NCBI GenBank assembly: GCA_001510575.1
Contig: LNGK01000008.1
Span: forward strand, 446,340 to 510,339
Source of the DNA: Knoxdaviesia capensis
Taxonomy: Eukaryota; Ascomycota; Sordariomycetes; Microascales; Gondwanamycetaceae
DNA length: 64,000 nucleotides
Direction: 5' to 3'
Shown here: in pieces, positions 1-12,442 of the stretch
Numbering within the stretch: the stretch's first letter is position 1
Layout: each line of letters begins with the position of its first letter
The notes under the pieces: generated by a model
Told to the model about the DNA's origin: nothing
What the model saw: only the letters and a program-made list of their open reading frames with translations
The model's database searches: none
Translations under genes and position numbers: made by a program

Positions 1-2674
1 GGCAAGATCCAATCAAGCAGGTCTCCCTCTGCCCACAGAGCCGCCCGTTGTGCTCAACTGTCGACGCAGTTCTTCTTCCCTCGAGGTAACGCGGCTCATT
101 CCCCGCCTCCAGGCAAAGCTGTGCTGTGGTGTGTGGTTGTCTCACGCGGGGCGCGCGTGTCTCTCCGTCTCCGTCCAAGAGGAAGTGGGAGAGAGGAGGA
201 GAGAGACTACTGTAGAGGGGTAGAGCATAGACGTAAGGGAAATACATTCCGTACAGTTCAGCAGGGATATCTTCTCTCCTTTCTTAACTCTGTCTCCTTG
301 CATATCTTGCCGTTCAGCCTTCTTCCCCTCCAACCTTCTTGTTATCGGCCGCCAGGGAGACAGTGAAGAATGGAACAGGGAACCCAATTCCGCTGCACAT
401 TCCCGATGGAGTGTGAGATCCATCGGCAACTACTACGAGTACACGCAGGATGTAAAATGTGAACATACGAGGAAATACGAGCACATACCACCGTTGGACA
501 TCATGAAGTTGGTGATACTGACGATGGTGATGGTGAGCGAGGGTGACTAAGATATGCAATTACACAGATGAGATGCACCAAGTGAACGACATGCAACAAT
601 CGAGGTGTGGGTACACAGTTACATGTGATGCTGGCGTCAAATTACCTGCGTAGCCCCCCTTTTTTATTTATTTATTTTCTTTTTTCTTTTTTTATCGCCC
701 TCACTTAACCTGCCAAAATGCGCTAGCCTTAAAGTGGACGAGGCCCGAAGTCAGGGGGAAGAAAGGAGGAGGAAGGAAGGAAGGAAAAGGGAAAGACCCC
801 CCCCTCCGGTTAAACTGACAGAACGGCCAAAGATATGCAGACACCAGAAGAATATGCATTTACAGGACATGCATGCACTTGTCGGGGGGGTTTCGGTATG
901 CAGAGAGAAGAGACATTTTCAAGACGAAGAAGACAAGATTCGTGATGGTGCGAAGGTGCGTCTAAATTCTATTACAGCGAAGTGCAGGTTGCCCCCCTGA
1001 CGCTAAGGCAGGTACACGCACGCTCGTTTTGGCACTGGTGCTTGATGGCTGACCATGCTTTCGCTGAGGTGGTAATTGGAATGGAGAAGAGCTGCAGAGT
1101 ACTGTACAGTACAGTACTGTACTGTAAGCCTGTGAGATGCAGGAGAACCTGGTACTGCGAGAGGCAAAGGCTTTAAGGAGTGCTCACTGCTCACCTTCAA
1201 CGTCGTACAGAACAGTACCAACCAGGGATGCGACTCCGACACCAAGATGCACGTAATTAAAGGAACGACACAGAGGGGAGGGAAACTGGGCGGGTGTAAA
1301 CGCCTTCTTCACGCCCCATTTTCTAATCACTTCTGACTGGACTTCTTTGTACGGTACTTTACAGTACCCGGTTTGTGTTCCTTATGCTGGGGCTGAACAG
1401 AGTGTCTATCCATTCCCCCCTTACCTCATTCTGTGAGGCAAAGCTCTTTCTTTGCTTCTTTTCGTCTGAAGATTGGTGTCGCCCGTGATTCATACAAACT
1501 GTTTACTGTACGTGTGTTACCGTCGGCGAACGGCAGATTCGGATAGAGGACTACACCGCTTTGTTGCACTATGTGCATGTTCGAGTAAGTGCATAATCTG
1601 TTGTAGACCAGCCGCTCTTTCCGGGGCAGAAGGAAACCTCGGCCGGTACTGTAGACGACAGCATGGTCGGCGGTGCCTTCCGTCTGCATCTGCAGTCTGC
1701 ACATTTGAGGAAAGACCTTGCTTTGTGCATTGCTGCTTCCTTCTTCTGCAAAAAAGAGTGTGCAGACTTTTGACTCCTTCCGAGGCGTTCGTTCGTTCGG
1801 TTCTTTCCTTTTGATTGTGTTGGGCGTTTGTTTTTCTCCAGAATGTCTCTCGCGTTTTCTACTTCTCTGGCCTCTTCCCCGTTCCTTTCTTTCTTCATCT
1901 CACTTCTCTCTTGATTTCTTCCTCTTCTCCTTCTCATCCATCGTCGATCATCGTTTCCGCGTCTTCTCGTCCCTCGCCACGGCCTCATTCTCTTCTTCGA
2001 TCATCATCCGGTAAGTCCACTTCTTAAAGTGTGTGCACGCAAACCCCTGACCACGAGCCCCGAACCATGCATCTTGAATCTCTTCTGGGGTCTTTGCTCC
2101 TTTTATTCGCTCTCTATCGAATGCAACCTTGGCCACAGCTTTTCTCTCTTTCTCGTTGTCTCGTTCGCTGCTCTCGTCTCTGTGAAGACCCCAGCAACAC
2201 ACTGCAAAACCCTGGCATTGGTCGATCTTGGTCCTCCAATCACACATCTCCTGCTGGCGATCCCCTGGCCTTTCTCGACATTATTTTCCCATTTTATTTG
2301 ATTTTCTCCTGCACTGCATACCACCTCCCACTGCCGGCGCTTTGCTGTAAATGGTTCTGTGCTTTGGTCTTCTTCTTTTGTACCCATCCCACGCTGTTGC
2401 ACGGAGACTGTACCTGTCTGCACAGTACCATCAACAGTATAACCTCATTTTTCCACCTTGTCCAATTTTCAGTAAATGAACACTGCCCACTTTTGACCCA
2501 TACCCACACCTCCATCAAAACCCCCAGAAGATTAAATTTGGACGAGATAAACCAGGGCCAATGAAGCAGGGGGGGAGAAAGAGTGAGAGGGCTGCTTGCT
2601 AACCGGGAATTGTCCTGAGCTCTCAGACTTCGTATAAGCGTTGGCAGAACCTGGAGCGTGTGCGCTTTTCCAAT
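1..2674. other. Upstream region of the coiled-coil gene, no supported gene
   Basis: I see no gene here with recognisable protein features; the open frames are short and compositionally biased. Positions 1790-2010 are a long CT-rich tract of the kind found just upstream of fungal transcription starts. A consensus donor GTAAGT lies at 2011-2016, just after it, so a 5' UTR intron ending before the start at 2675 is possible, for example at the TTGGCAG ending at 2646. That is inference and would need RNA reads. The first 1.7 kb also holds a cluster of TACTGTA/TACAGTA motifs. Confidence 0.5.
1100..1126. repeat. Tandem palindromic TACTG/TACAG tract
   Basis: Five overlapping copies of TACTGTA or its complement TACAGTA follow one another in 27 bases (starts at 1100, 1105, 1110, 1115 and 1120). 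The tract can fold on itself or be bound as repeated palindromes. The same heptamer recurs singly in noncoding DNA across the window, for example at 1360, 1504, 1647, 14642, 17218, 55557 and 56598. Confidence 0.8.
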
Positions 2675-5600
2675 ATGGATGGCCTGTCCATAACCGCCGA
2701 CCGTCCTATCCGGGACGCTTCGACTCGTCCGACCAGACCTGCGAGTTCTCCTTTTCTCACACGCCCTCCTCCTTCTTGTTCTCGCTCGCACCAATTCTCT
2801 CCCGTCACGGCGTCCGCCATTGCTGTTGTCAACGTTTCTGGTGTATCTGCATCTGCTTCTGCTTTAAGCGCTGCAGCCACATCTTCAACGGCTTCTTCAT
2901 CTGGGAGTTCGAGTACAACAACAGCCTTGATAACACCGGGACATGTAATATCGTCGGCATCTTCATCGTTATCGTCCTCTAACTTTGATCGCGATTCTCG
3001 CCACAACTGCGACTTTTGGTTTGACTTATCACCGCCACCACCAAGCTTGCACAACATCGTGAATAACCACCACACTCCAGCAATCCACACGCCGCCTCCT
3101 CTTTCTCCTCGTCCATTGTTCACGTCTTCATCATTATTATCTTCACGCCCTATCTCGGTCTCCGTCCCCCCTGGTCCTTTGACTGGCTCCTGCACTTTCT
3201 CTTGCACCACCCGGACAGACCCAGGCCTGCCACCTTACCCTCGCCCTCGCCCTCACCCTCACCCTCACCCCCCTATCTTGTCCTCGTCGTTGGTTGGGTG
3301 CCTCGACCCGCAGCCCATACGAACAGCTCGCCCGCGTTCTCGCTCAAAGACTGGTGGAGGAGACCGTGCTTGTGGTTCTTTGTGCTCTTCTCACCACCGC
3401 CAGCGTCGAACTCTCCCCTATCTTTCCCACTCAACACCACCGCTACCACCACTGCCGCCAACTCCACCACGGCGTCGCCATCCGCAGTACAACAACAACA
3501 GCAGCTTCCACCGGAGCCAGTCCTTTGTGTTAGCCGCCGCCGAGTCTGAACCCCTAATCTCACTTGCCGCCTCTGTAATTGCCACGAGCACTGGTTCTGC
3601 TTCTGCTGTTTCTTCGGCGTCTTCTGCCGCCTCTGCCTCGAGTACTTCAAGTAGCACCACCACCACCACAACTTTCACGACGACAACCACGAGGACCACC
3701 AGTGGTACCTGTAGCAGCAGCAGCAGCAGCAGCAACAACAACAACAGCACCCGCAACACAACCACCACCAGCACTGCTGGTCGGACTGCCCCCCCATCAT
3801 CGTCTTCTCCCTCCTCTTCCTCCCGGTCCAGGCCCAATTCCTGCTCCCGGCCGACCTCTTCTTCGTCCAGCGCGGTTGTCTCCACCCCAACCACTATCGC
3901 CGCAATATCCTCCATGTCCCAGTGCAACGACCCCCAAGCTCTTGAGCCTGTCCAAATCCCCCCAGAGCCTGTCCGAAGCCAGCCATCGCCTGCTCGGCTC
4001 CCTGATTACCGTTACCTTCCATCCCCTCCGCTCCCCACTTCGACATCCACTCCCAATTACTCTCCTCGGCCTTGCACTTCTGATCCCAACTCAATCTCTT
4101 TTCCCACTCCCGTCGTCACCGCTTCTCCCGCGCTCAGAAGGCTGCTACGATCTGACACCATCTCGTCGTCGCTTTCGCTGCTGTCTGACTCGGACGCTTC
4201 CGCTTCTTCCTTTTCTTCTCCTTCTTCTTCCTTCTCCTCCTGTTCTTCTTCTTCTTCCTCCTCCATGTCACCCTCCGACCCCCAAAGTCCTCTCCAATCA
4301 TCTCCTCCCCCTCCTCCGCCACCCCTTCCGGCTTTCTCTTCTTCTCCATTTCCTTCTTTCCCGCCGAACCAGACTTCGTCGCCGACCGCTTCGTTCTCCC
4401 GTCCTCCGTCACGTCCGTCGTCTCGGCCCACCTCTACCGTCATCAAGCGGAAGCCTCTGTCCACTACCGCCTCTCCTCTAGTTGCCAGATTCTCCACCAC
4501 CTATCGCAACTCGCTGGCCTCCAACTTCGACTCTGCTTACCACTCAGCCTCGCCCTCCTTCTCTGTCGATTCCTCTGCTTCCGCCCGGACGGCAGATTCT
4601 TCAGTGTTGTCGATGGTGGCCGACCAAACCTCCACTAGTGCTCTTCATCCCGAATCGTAAGTCTAGATAAAAAAACAGTCACGTATGCTGGCTGCTTGCT
4701 TGTTATCTTGTATTCCGTCCACCACCCTTCACGGTGCCACCCGCCGCCTCCAAATGTTTTGTCCATCCCCTTTCAGCCTCATTCTTCATGCTTTGCTCGT
4801 TTCCGCATAGTCAGTTCTCTGTTCCCCCTTTGTAGAAGTCCACACACTCCTCCTGTACGCTCAAGCACATAATCTCAGACACGCTCATGTGCACACTTAC
4901 ACACACTCAATACGAGCTGCTGCCAACCATCCACACCATTCCCACATCCGTTTAACCACCCCCCCTTCTTTTGTGTGTGCCCATTTTATTTCCTTTACAC
5001 GAAGTTCGCTCGTTATTGGCTGCTCTTCCCTTCCCTTCCCTGCCTCGCTGCCTCCTGTGCCTCTCTCTCCCACCTTATCGATTCAATCAGATCTCAATCA
5101 AAACCTGCCCTCATCTGCCTTCCATGCAAGGCATCAACGTGTCTCTTGAAGCATAAAGTGGCACTTGGTCCTAGCACGTGGACTCTGCTTTTACTAGCCG
5201 ATAATTGAATTGCGCCTCTGTATGACCCGACCAGATGATTGTACTCTGAGAGTCTGCGTTTACCACTGCGTACCGCTGACGGCGCTGAGACAAAGAAGCC
5301 CCCAGAAGTGCTACCAGAATTACCTTATTTCTTCTTCAACCCACCCGGGTTTCATACCTTTGCACACTTCATTCCCCTTGCCTATAGTGTCGAGAGTCTG
5401 GCCTTTGTCTGTCCGTTTCGGCTGTGCCGCACCGTTGTTTCTTTGTCTTCCCATATTCTTCACTCTGCCTTTCTTTTCCTTTTACGTTTTCTCCCTGTCT
5501 TCCACCCGTGTCTGGTTTCGGGTGGCTTTTTGGGGGGTAGAAAACTTTGAAACCGCTCGCTCTGTCACTTCCCAGGATTTCTGCTTCCGGTTCCCCAACA

Positions 5601-8600
5601 CTTTGTCGATCCCCGCTGTTCAGCGTGCCGCGTGCCCCAGTGCTGATCTCCCATCTTCTTGTTGTTATTGTACAGATCAAAACAGTCCACCCAGGTCCGG
5701 AACCAGACCCAGACCCAGGAGAAGCAACCAGAGCCGCATATTCTTCGACAGCAACTCCCGCAACCTGAGCTTGTTCCAGAAGATTTGCAACTTTCTACTC
5801 CCACAGCTGTAACAACGAACCTGCCAGAATCCAAATCTCCATCTTCGGATCTTGCTACCACTCCTACTCCTCAAAGCGCTTTCCCCAAACCCGACGACAC
5901 CACCAAACTCCAGATCGACCACGACACTCAGGACCACGATCACCTCTTGGATATCTACGAAGATTCGACCCAGTCTTCCGTCTATAGCTCTCACGATTCC
6001 TCAAACGACACTACCGCCTCCATCCCGCTTCCTTTGTCGTCCCTGCCACAAGTGCAACCACCAGCACACCCGGACGTAATCACCACGGATCCCACGAAAG
6101 CCCAAACCAAACCTCCTCCCAACCCTCTCCCCCTATCTCTGGTCTCTACTCCTCCCGCGGCCACTGCTCGCGATTCTCCCACGTCTGCCGGCATCTTAGA
6201 AACCCCCAAACAACCTCTGGAACTCAACAAACCTCTTCCCAAGTCACCCGGAGGAGGCAACTTTGGATCATTCTTTGGCTGGGCTCCTTCACCATCAGCC
6301 AGCAACTTTTCCTCCATCCCCTCGCCACTCTCACCCCAGAGAGCATTTTCAATCGATGAAGCCTCGTCTGGTTCCTCCAATAACTACTTTGCATTTCCCT
6401 TCCGCGGCCCAGCCAATGCCGCGTCGGAAAACCCTATCGCCTACGTTGAATCATACTTACATACACCGCCGGCCACCGTTACTCCAGCCCCTCCCATCGA
6501 TCTTGAAGACATGGAGGACGAATTAAAGGCCATCAGCGCCGAATTGGCAGCGTCAATTCGGCGCGAGATGGATCTCGAAGATCTCGTTGACAGATTACAA
6601 GCCGAAGTCAACAACCCCTCCGCCGGACGACGCACCAGCGACTACTACTCAGACTCGGGCTACAGCTCGGCAAAATTTAGCGAATTTGATCACAGCCGAG
6701 AGGAGATCGACAAGGTGCAGCGGAAATCTGAGCAGGAAAAGGCGCAACTGCGTCTAGAGCTGACCACCAAGGTGCAAGAGGAGCGCACAAAACGGAAAGC
6801 CCTGGACAACCAGATCCGCGAACTGTCTGCGAAGGCTGCCCGCATCGATGCCAGCTCAGCCCACTCGTCCGTCGACCAGGCTCGGTTGCGCGAGCTGGAG
6901 TCGTCCTGCGATGAACTGCGCCGGAAGCTGTCCGAGGAGCGGAAGCTGAAGGCCAACTTTGAAGATTTGCTCACGGCGATGAAGGAAGAGCTGCAAAGCG
7001 CAGCCAACGAACGCGATAACCTGCGCGATGAGATCGTTCCGCAACTGCGGGCGCGAGTCGAGGGCCTCGAGGCCCAGGCCACGGAATTCACAACCATGAC
7101 TTATGAATCCTCGAAACTCCAGCAAGAATTGAGTGTGCTGAAAGAGGAGAACAACTCATTGCGCGCGCTGCAATTCGAAGCCAACGCTGGTGGAGCGCCA
7201 GCACCATTAAAACTCCAGAAGGCCCCCGCTGGAGGCTCGCTCTCCCGATCTGGCACCGTCAAGCAGCAAGGCGGCGCCGCGGCGGATCGGCCTGCCGAAA
7301 GCAAGGAAGCCCTGGCCGAGCGTCTCAAGGATGTTGAGGCGCAACGAGATGCTCTGCACAATGCGTTGAAGAGCCTTTTGGAGCGCCAGGACTACCAGAA
7401 CCGCGAGAACGAGAAGAAGATCCGCGTTCTCGAAATGGAGCGGTCGCGGCTGCTGGAGGCGTCACCCAAGAAGGCCGGATACGAGCGGGAAATCGATGTG
7501 TTGCGCAAAGAGATTTCCATGCTTCGGCGCCGGGCCGATGAGGCGGTTGAGCAGAAGTGGCAGGTCGAAGATGGCCTGCGGGGCCTCAAGATGGATCTTG
7601 ACCGTGCCGACGAGGAGATTGCCTCGCTCAAGGAACTCCTTGCGGCCAAGGACATTCTCATCCCGCCGGCATTCCAGCGGTCGAGCTCGGCCTCGTCGCA
7701 GCAGCGTGGCATGAACGGCAATGGTTCCAACGCCGTGTCGTCTGGCTCTCTGCAGAAGGCGTTCGAGGACTTGCAGGCCAGCTACCGCGAGTCGCTGGCG
7801 CGCATCAAGGAGCTCGAGGCCAGCGGTGCCATTAGCGGCGGCATGGACGAGAAGACCAAGCTGGCCATGGAGCGCCTTGAGGCGAGCCTGTCGACGGCCA
7901 TACTGGAGCGCGATGGCGCCAGACAGGAGGCCAACGGCTACAAGTCGCAGCTGGTCGGCATGAGCGAAGGCGAGAAGAAGCTCATGGACAGCGAGCGCGC
8001 GCTTGCCGATGAGCTGCAGAACTCGGCTCGCCGGGTCGAGGAGCTTGCTACGCAGGTTCGCGAGCAGCTGGCGGCCAACGCGGCCCTCCGCGAGCGCCTG
8101 GCCGATGCGGTCAAGCGTGGCGATGATGACCGCAAGACCAACGAGGGCATCATCAACAACCTCCAGTCGCGGCTCCGCCAGCTGGAGGAGCAGCTCAACA
8201 ACGCGCAGGCGGCGTCGGAAGCCCGTGTCGCACGGCACGAGGAGGAGATCCAGGCGCTGCGCGAGTCGCAGGCGCAGCAGGTGCAGAACCTGCGGCGGTC
8301 TGCGGTGGCGTCGCCGATGTCGTCGGGTGGCCTCCGGTCTCCCCAGCCGCAGCAGCTGAAGAGCAACGGAGTTGCAGTCGGCCTGCTCAGCCCGCTGCCG
8401 TCGCCCATGTTCCCGCGGTCTCCGCGTGCGGCGCCGGCGAAGACGTGGGAGGACGAGGTTGAGCTGGCACAGCTGCGCGAGCGCGTGGTGGAGATGGAGA
8501 AGGCGCTGGCCAAGGCGGACTCGGAGATGCAGAACGTGGTGACCAAGATCTCCGAGTCCCAGATCCAGGTGCTCACGCTGCAGGAGGAGCGCGACGAGGC

Positions 8601-8691
8601 GGTGCGCGATACGCGCCGGGTGCAGGCGACGCTGCAGGCGGAGATGATGAAGACGTTTGAGGATCGGTTCCGCACGTTGGGTAGCCAGTGA
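2675..8691 (+). CDS. Large Ser/Pro-rich coiled-coil protein (DUF7603-like)
   Basis: Two-exon model: 2675-4656 and 5676-8691, with a 1,019-bp intron that has a GTAAGT donor and a TTGTACAG acceptor and preserves the frame across a split Ser codon. The product is about 1,665 residues. Residues 1 to about 900 are disordered and rich in Ser, Thr, Pro and Asn, with poly-Ser and poly-Asn runs. A conserved-looking block around residue 940 (SAELAASIRREMDLEDLV) opens a long heptad-rich coiled coil to about 1535, broken by a Gly/Ser-rich hinge near 1165-1195, and a second short coil closes the C-terminus. This architecture matches fungal proteins I remember as DUF7603, which have no established function; a scaffold role is inference. 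The start is uncertain: the ATG at 3914 is in frame and would remove 413 residues of low complexity. Confidence 0.75.
3239..3273 (+). repeat. In-frame CCCTCR hexamer repeat
   Basis: A hexanucleotide repeat (CCCTCG then CCCTCA) lies inside exon 1 of the coiled-coil gene and encodes alternating Pro-Arg then Pro-His. Its length is a multiple of six, so unit changes would not break the frame. Confidence 0.8.
3712..3748 (+). repeat. In-frame CAG/CAA-type trinucleotide repeat
   Basis: Tandem AGC units followed by AAC units encode a poly-Ser run and then a poly-Asn run in the disordered N-terminal half of the coiled-coil protein. It is a likely site of length polymorphism. Confidence 0.8.
4657..5675 (+). 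other. 1,019-bp intron of the coiled-coil gene
   Basis: Donor GTAAGT at 4657-4662, acceptor TTGTACAG ending at 5675, and a possible branch sequence GCTGAT about 35 bases before the acceptor. The intron is roughly ten times longer than the others in this window (57-118 bp). No open frame in it looks protein-like. It could instead harbour an alternative promoter for a shorter transcript, which I cannot test from sequence. Confidence 0.6.
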
Positions 8692-11600
8692 GCTGCTTGA
8701 CGGATGACCGCCTCTTCTCTTGTCTTTCCCTCCGGCGGGTTGCGCATATAATCACTAATTCCGACTATCACATTCTAATGTCTGATGCTTTACTTAATAT
8801 TCCGAGGAAAGGAGGGGAAGGAGATGTCCGATAATGTCGATGACCACCACTTTGAAGGGACGGACGGGGCACGGAAAAGAAGAGAAAACGGGCCTTTTCG
8901 GGTTCCTGTTTCTCTTTTGTACAAACACCAAGATGTCTTTTTTGTCTTGTTTTGTATTTTATCAACCTTACACACATACACAGCGACGGCGTTTGCTATT
9001 TTTCATCTGGGATTTACTGTTGTCTTTTTGGTTCGCAGATGGAGGAAGATGAAGAGGGTGGATGAGGGAGGTGGAACTTGCATCTTTTGCGGGTGTACAG
9101 TTGATCGTGTTTTAACAATACCCAGCCTGTTGTTACTGACCACTTGCCTTTGCTTTCTCTCTTGTCGTGAATTCTGTGTGTTTGTGATGCTTGCGGTGTG
9201 CGGTTCTCGCGATATGCGCGGTGTGTCTGGAGTGTATCTCTGGGTTGGGTGGGTGCCACCGGAAGGGAATGTGGCGCGGGCCCGGGTCGAGAGGGGCTTG
9301 GTTGCAGATCAGACCCTGTGGCGGTCTTCGGTTCGTTTCTGTTGAAGAGTGAGGGGGGTGAAACGCCCGGCGATGCCGGGCCAGGGCCGGAGGAGCGCCG
9401 AGGTGGGGCCGCGTGAGGTGGGATTTCTTTTCGGGGGCAGGGGGGGTTTCTTTTTGGTTTTGGGTTTTTTTATTTTGGCTGGGAGAGAGATGTGCCAGCG
9501 TTGTCAAGAGATCGGTACCACCGCACACACACACAGCGATGCAGACACATAGACCGGTGGGCCTGGGCTTACAGGCGAGGTTTTCTTGTTCCCCGTATCT
9601 TTCAGCAGCGGGTGCGGCGCAGGTGCACACGCGCGACTTTTGTGTGTGTTCTTCGCTCATCGTTCAGGGGAGATCTTGGGATCGTGGGTAACTTTGGGGG
9701 TGGGTGGGTGGTCTGGTCTTTGCGTCTGGTCTGTGGTTCACACTATCCGCGGGCCTGGGTGGTATTCTCCCAATGAGTTCTCGAGGGCGAACGGGGTTGA
9801 TTTTGCTTTTCTCTGCTGTATGGGAGTTGGCGGCGAGCACAGGGCAGCGAGTGGGTGTATTTGACATGGACAGAGGATGATAGTGGGGTCGAGATCGGCT
9901 GCGCCGTTTTTCTTTTATTTGATGTATTTTGCGCTGTTTTTGTGCTGGAAAGGGGTCGCGGCGGGCGACCACTCACCAGCCGGACAAGAACGAGGGTATT
10001 GTGTGGTGGATACGCAGTCACGCACACACACACTCTCTCTTATAAGAGTCGAGAGATGTCCTGCTATCTATACGCTTTATGACGAGCAGCTCAACGGGCT
10101 GTGATCTTGCCAGTTTGGTCGGAGGAGAATGACGCAGCGCCCGGGGACTGGGCATTGCGTGGCAAACGCATCCACAGAGGAATGGATGAGGCCCGCCAGC
10201 GTGGAAAGCCGTGGAAAACAGGCTCGGCCGCAAAAACTCGGGGGGCTAAGCGGGGCCGATGAGCCCCGCGTCGCCGGCGAGGGCGAAACGGCGGGGGGGG
10301 CCGAGCAAGCCACCCGGGTCTCGCGGGACCCGAGAGTTCTTCGTTGTGGGATTGGTCGCGCTCGAGCCCTACTATTAGCGTTTGTGGCAGAGTTGCTGCT
10401 CCCGCTGGTGCTTCGCACGACTGTTATACACAAAGCGCTGCGCTGGGTGACCGATCCGTCGGCGGTGTTCTCGGGCCGGGATGCTCCGACCGGGGAAGGC
10501 TGTCCCCGTGTTCTTTCCCCACATGCAATCTACGAACTCGGGCGGCGTGGTGTCGGAACGGGCCGGGATGGTATACGGCTCGGCTCGGTGATTCCCTCCG
10601 CATGAGCACCGTGGAAGTCACTACACACAACTGCTAGCTTCGTATAGGATAGGACACCTTAGGGTAAGTAGTTTCGAGGATGGCGTGTAGATGCCCTCTG
10701 GCGTTGAAGAGTCTCGATTGCGCTGACAAGACTCTCGAATCTAGCGAAGCACGCAGGCCTAGGACGCATGCTACCGGTGACGAGAACAGAAGGTGGGCTT
10801 CCAGCTCCCCTCGGCACTCCGGCTGTCGGTACCGGCCGACTGAAGTCCCCGGCAGCCCGGATGCTTCACCCAGGCCGACAACCTTCCCGCGGCGCCCGCG
10901 ACCATCAAAGCCGCCCCGCATCGCGTGGCGGCCCACACCGTGGAGAAGCCGCCGCGACGGACCCTCTGGGTCCTCCGGGTCTGGCGGCGGCGCGTGGCAG
11001 GAGTGCGCGAGGAGGACGGCGGGCCAACTGGCCCTGATACTGGACTTCTTGCCGCGTGTGTACCTGCGTGCTGGCGATGCCATCCTGCATTCTGGTTATT
11101 GATGGGCGACATACTTGTGTAGTGGGTTAGTGTGTTGATGGTAGATTCAAGAGAGCATAGAGGAGAAAAGCTTTCCTGCAGAAGAGTAAGTTTGTAAGAG
11201 AGGAAGTCTCTGCTTTAGACGTATTCTAACTCGGAGAGGATGACCGGCGTAGGGCTATGCTGAACTACTGAGGTGTGATTCATGCCCGCTCTGTTTTTCT
11301 GGTGACTCGGAGGACTCATACAACGAAAAGACTAGATAAAACCAGTGGCCGAAAGTGACTGAATCATGGCCATGTTCGCCAACGAGCCGTGAGAGCTTCG
11401 TCACGATCAAATCACGAGTGACACCCGTGAGAACGGCCGGAAAGTCTTTGGACGGCGGCCGTCAGGGGGCGGGACGTTCCTGCGAGGGTATTTGTCGATC
11501 CCAAGACATGCCGTGTGTTAATGCACGGCTTCTATCTCTCTCTCTGTCTCTCTCCTTTGCTGCATGTGAGGTGAGATCCAGGAGGAGACGGCAGATAGAG

Positions 11601-12420
11601 GCGAAAAGCTCCGACTCCGTCCGCGAAGGCTGGACTTTGTTGTTGTCGGTGCTTGGGGACTGATAATTGCCTCTTTTCGCCCCCCCCCCTTCTCCCCTTG
11701 ACCAGTCGGTTGGGGCGCATCGGCCGCCAGAAATATTCTCGCGCATCCATACCCACATGCATGCATGATGCAGTACATAGTTGAGATACACAAGCCCCAC
11801 CGACCGATCTTTCAGCTTCCGGCCACGGTGTGAGATTGGGCCAGGCTCAAGGCTCAGGGTTGGGGCTTCGCTCGTCAAGCTTCTCTCTCTGGCATTCCCC
11901 GGTGGCGATCCGGGACATGCTGGAAGACCAAGAGAGAGAGGGAGAGCGGCGACTTTTTCTATCTTTCTCTGGGAAGGGGGAGGGTTTTACGTTTTCGTTA
12001 CTCCACGGATACAGAAATCCTCAGTCCGGGGGAAACCTATTGGCCCTTTCTTTCGTTTTATAGGACCGCGGGAAGAACTGGGCTGAACGGGCAGGATAAC
12101 TACTCCTGTCCAGTAACGAACTTACATACATGCAGATAAATACCCGGAATTAGAGTGGCCATGGCTTTTCTTTCTGCCTCTCTCTCCTAGCCCAGGCTGG
12201 TGGGAGAGCGAGAAGGCCGTGGGATACACTTACATCGTACCTGATTCCAGCCCGCGGCCGATCAACGGAGGCTTGCGGCTCTGACGCCTATTACTGGGCA
12301 ACCTTGTTTAGTCCACCCCCGAGCCAACACCACCAGCCCGGGACCGCTGCAAGGCCAGAACAGGATATATGTGCAGCACTTGCATATACTACTTTCGGGT
12401 AGTCTTGTCAGCAGAGTCGA

Positions 12421-12442
12421 AGAGAGAGAGAGAGAGAGAGAG
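12421..12442. repeat. (AG)11 microsatellite
   Basis: Eleven uninterrupted AG units in intergenic DNA. Confidence 0.9.

Noticed and set aside
10129..10605. 158-residue open frame in the gene desert
   Set aside because: Several overlapping frames of similar length occur here. There is no motif, no splice context and no protein-like periodicity.
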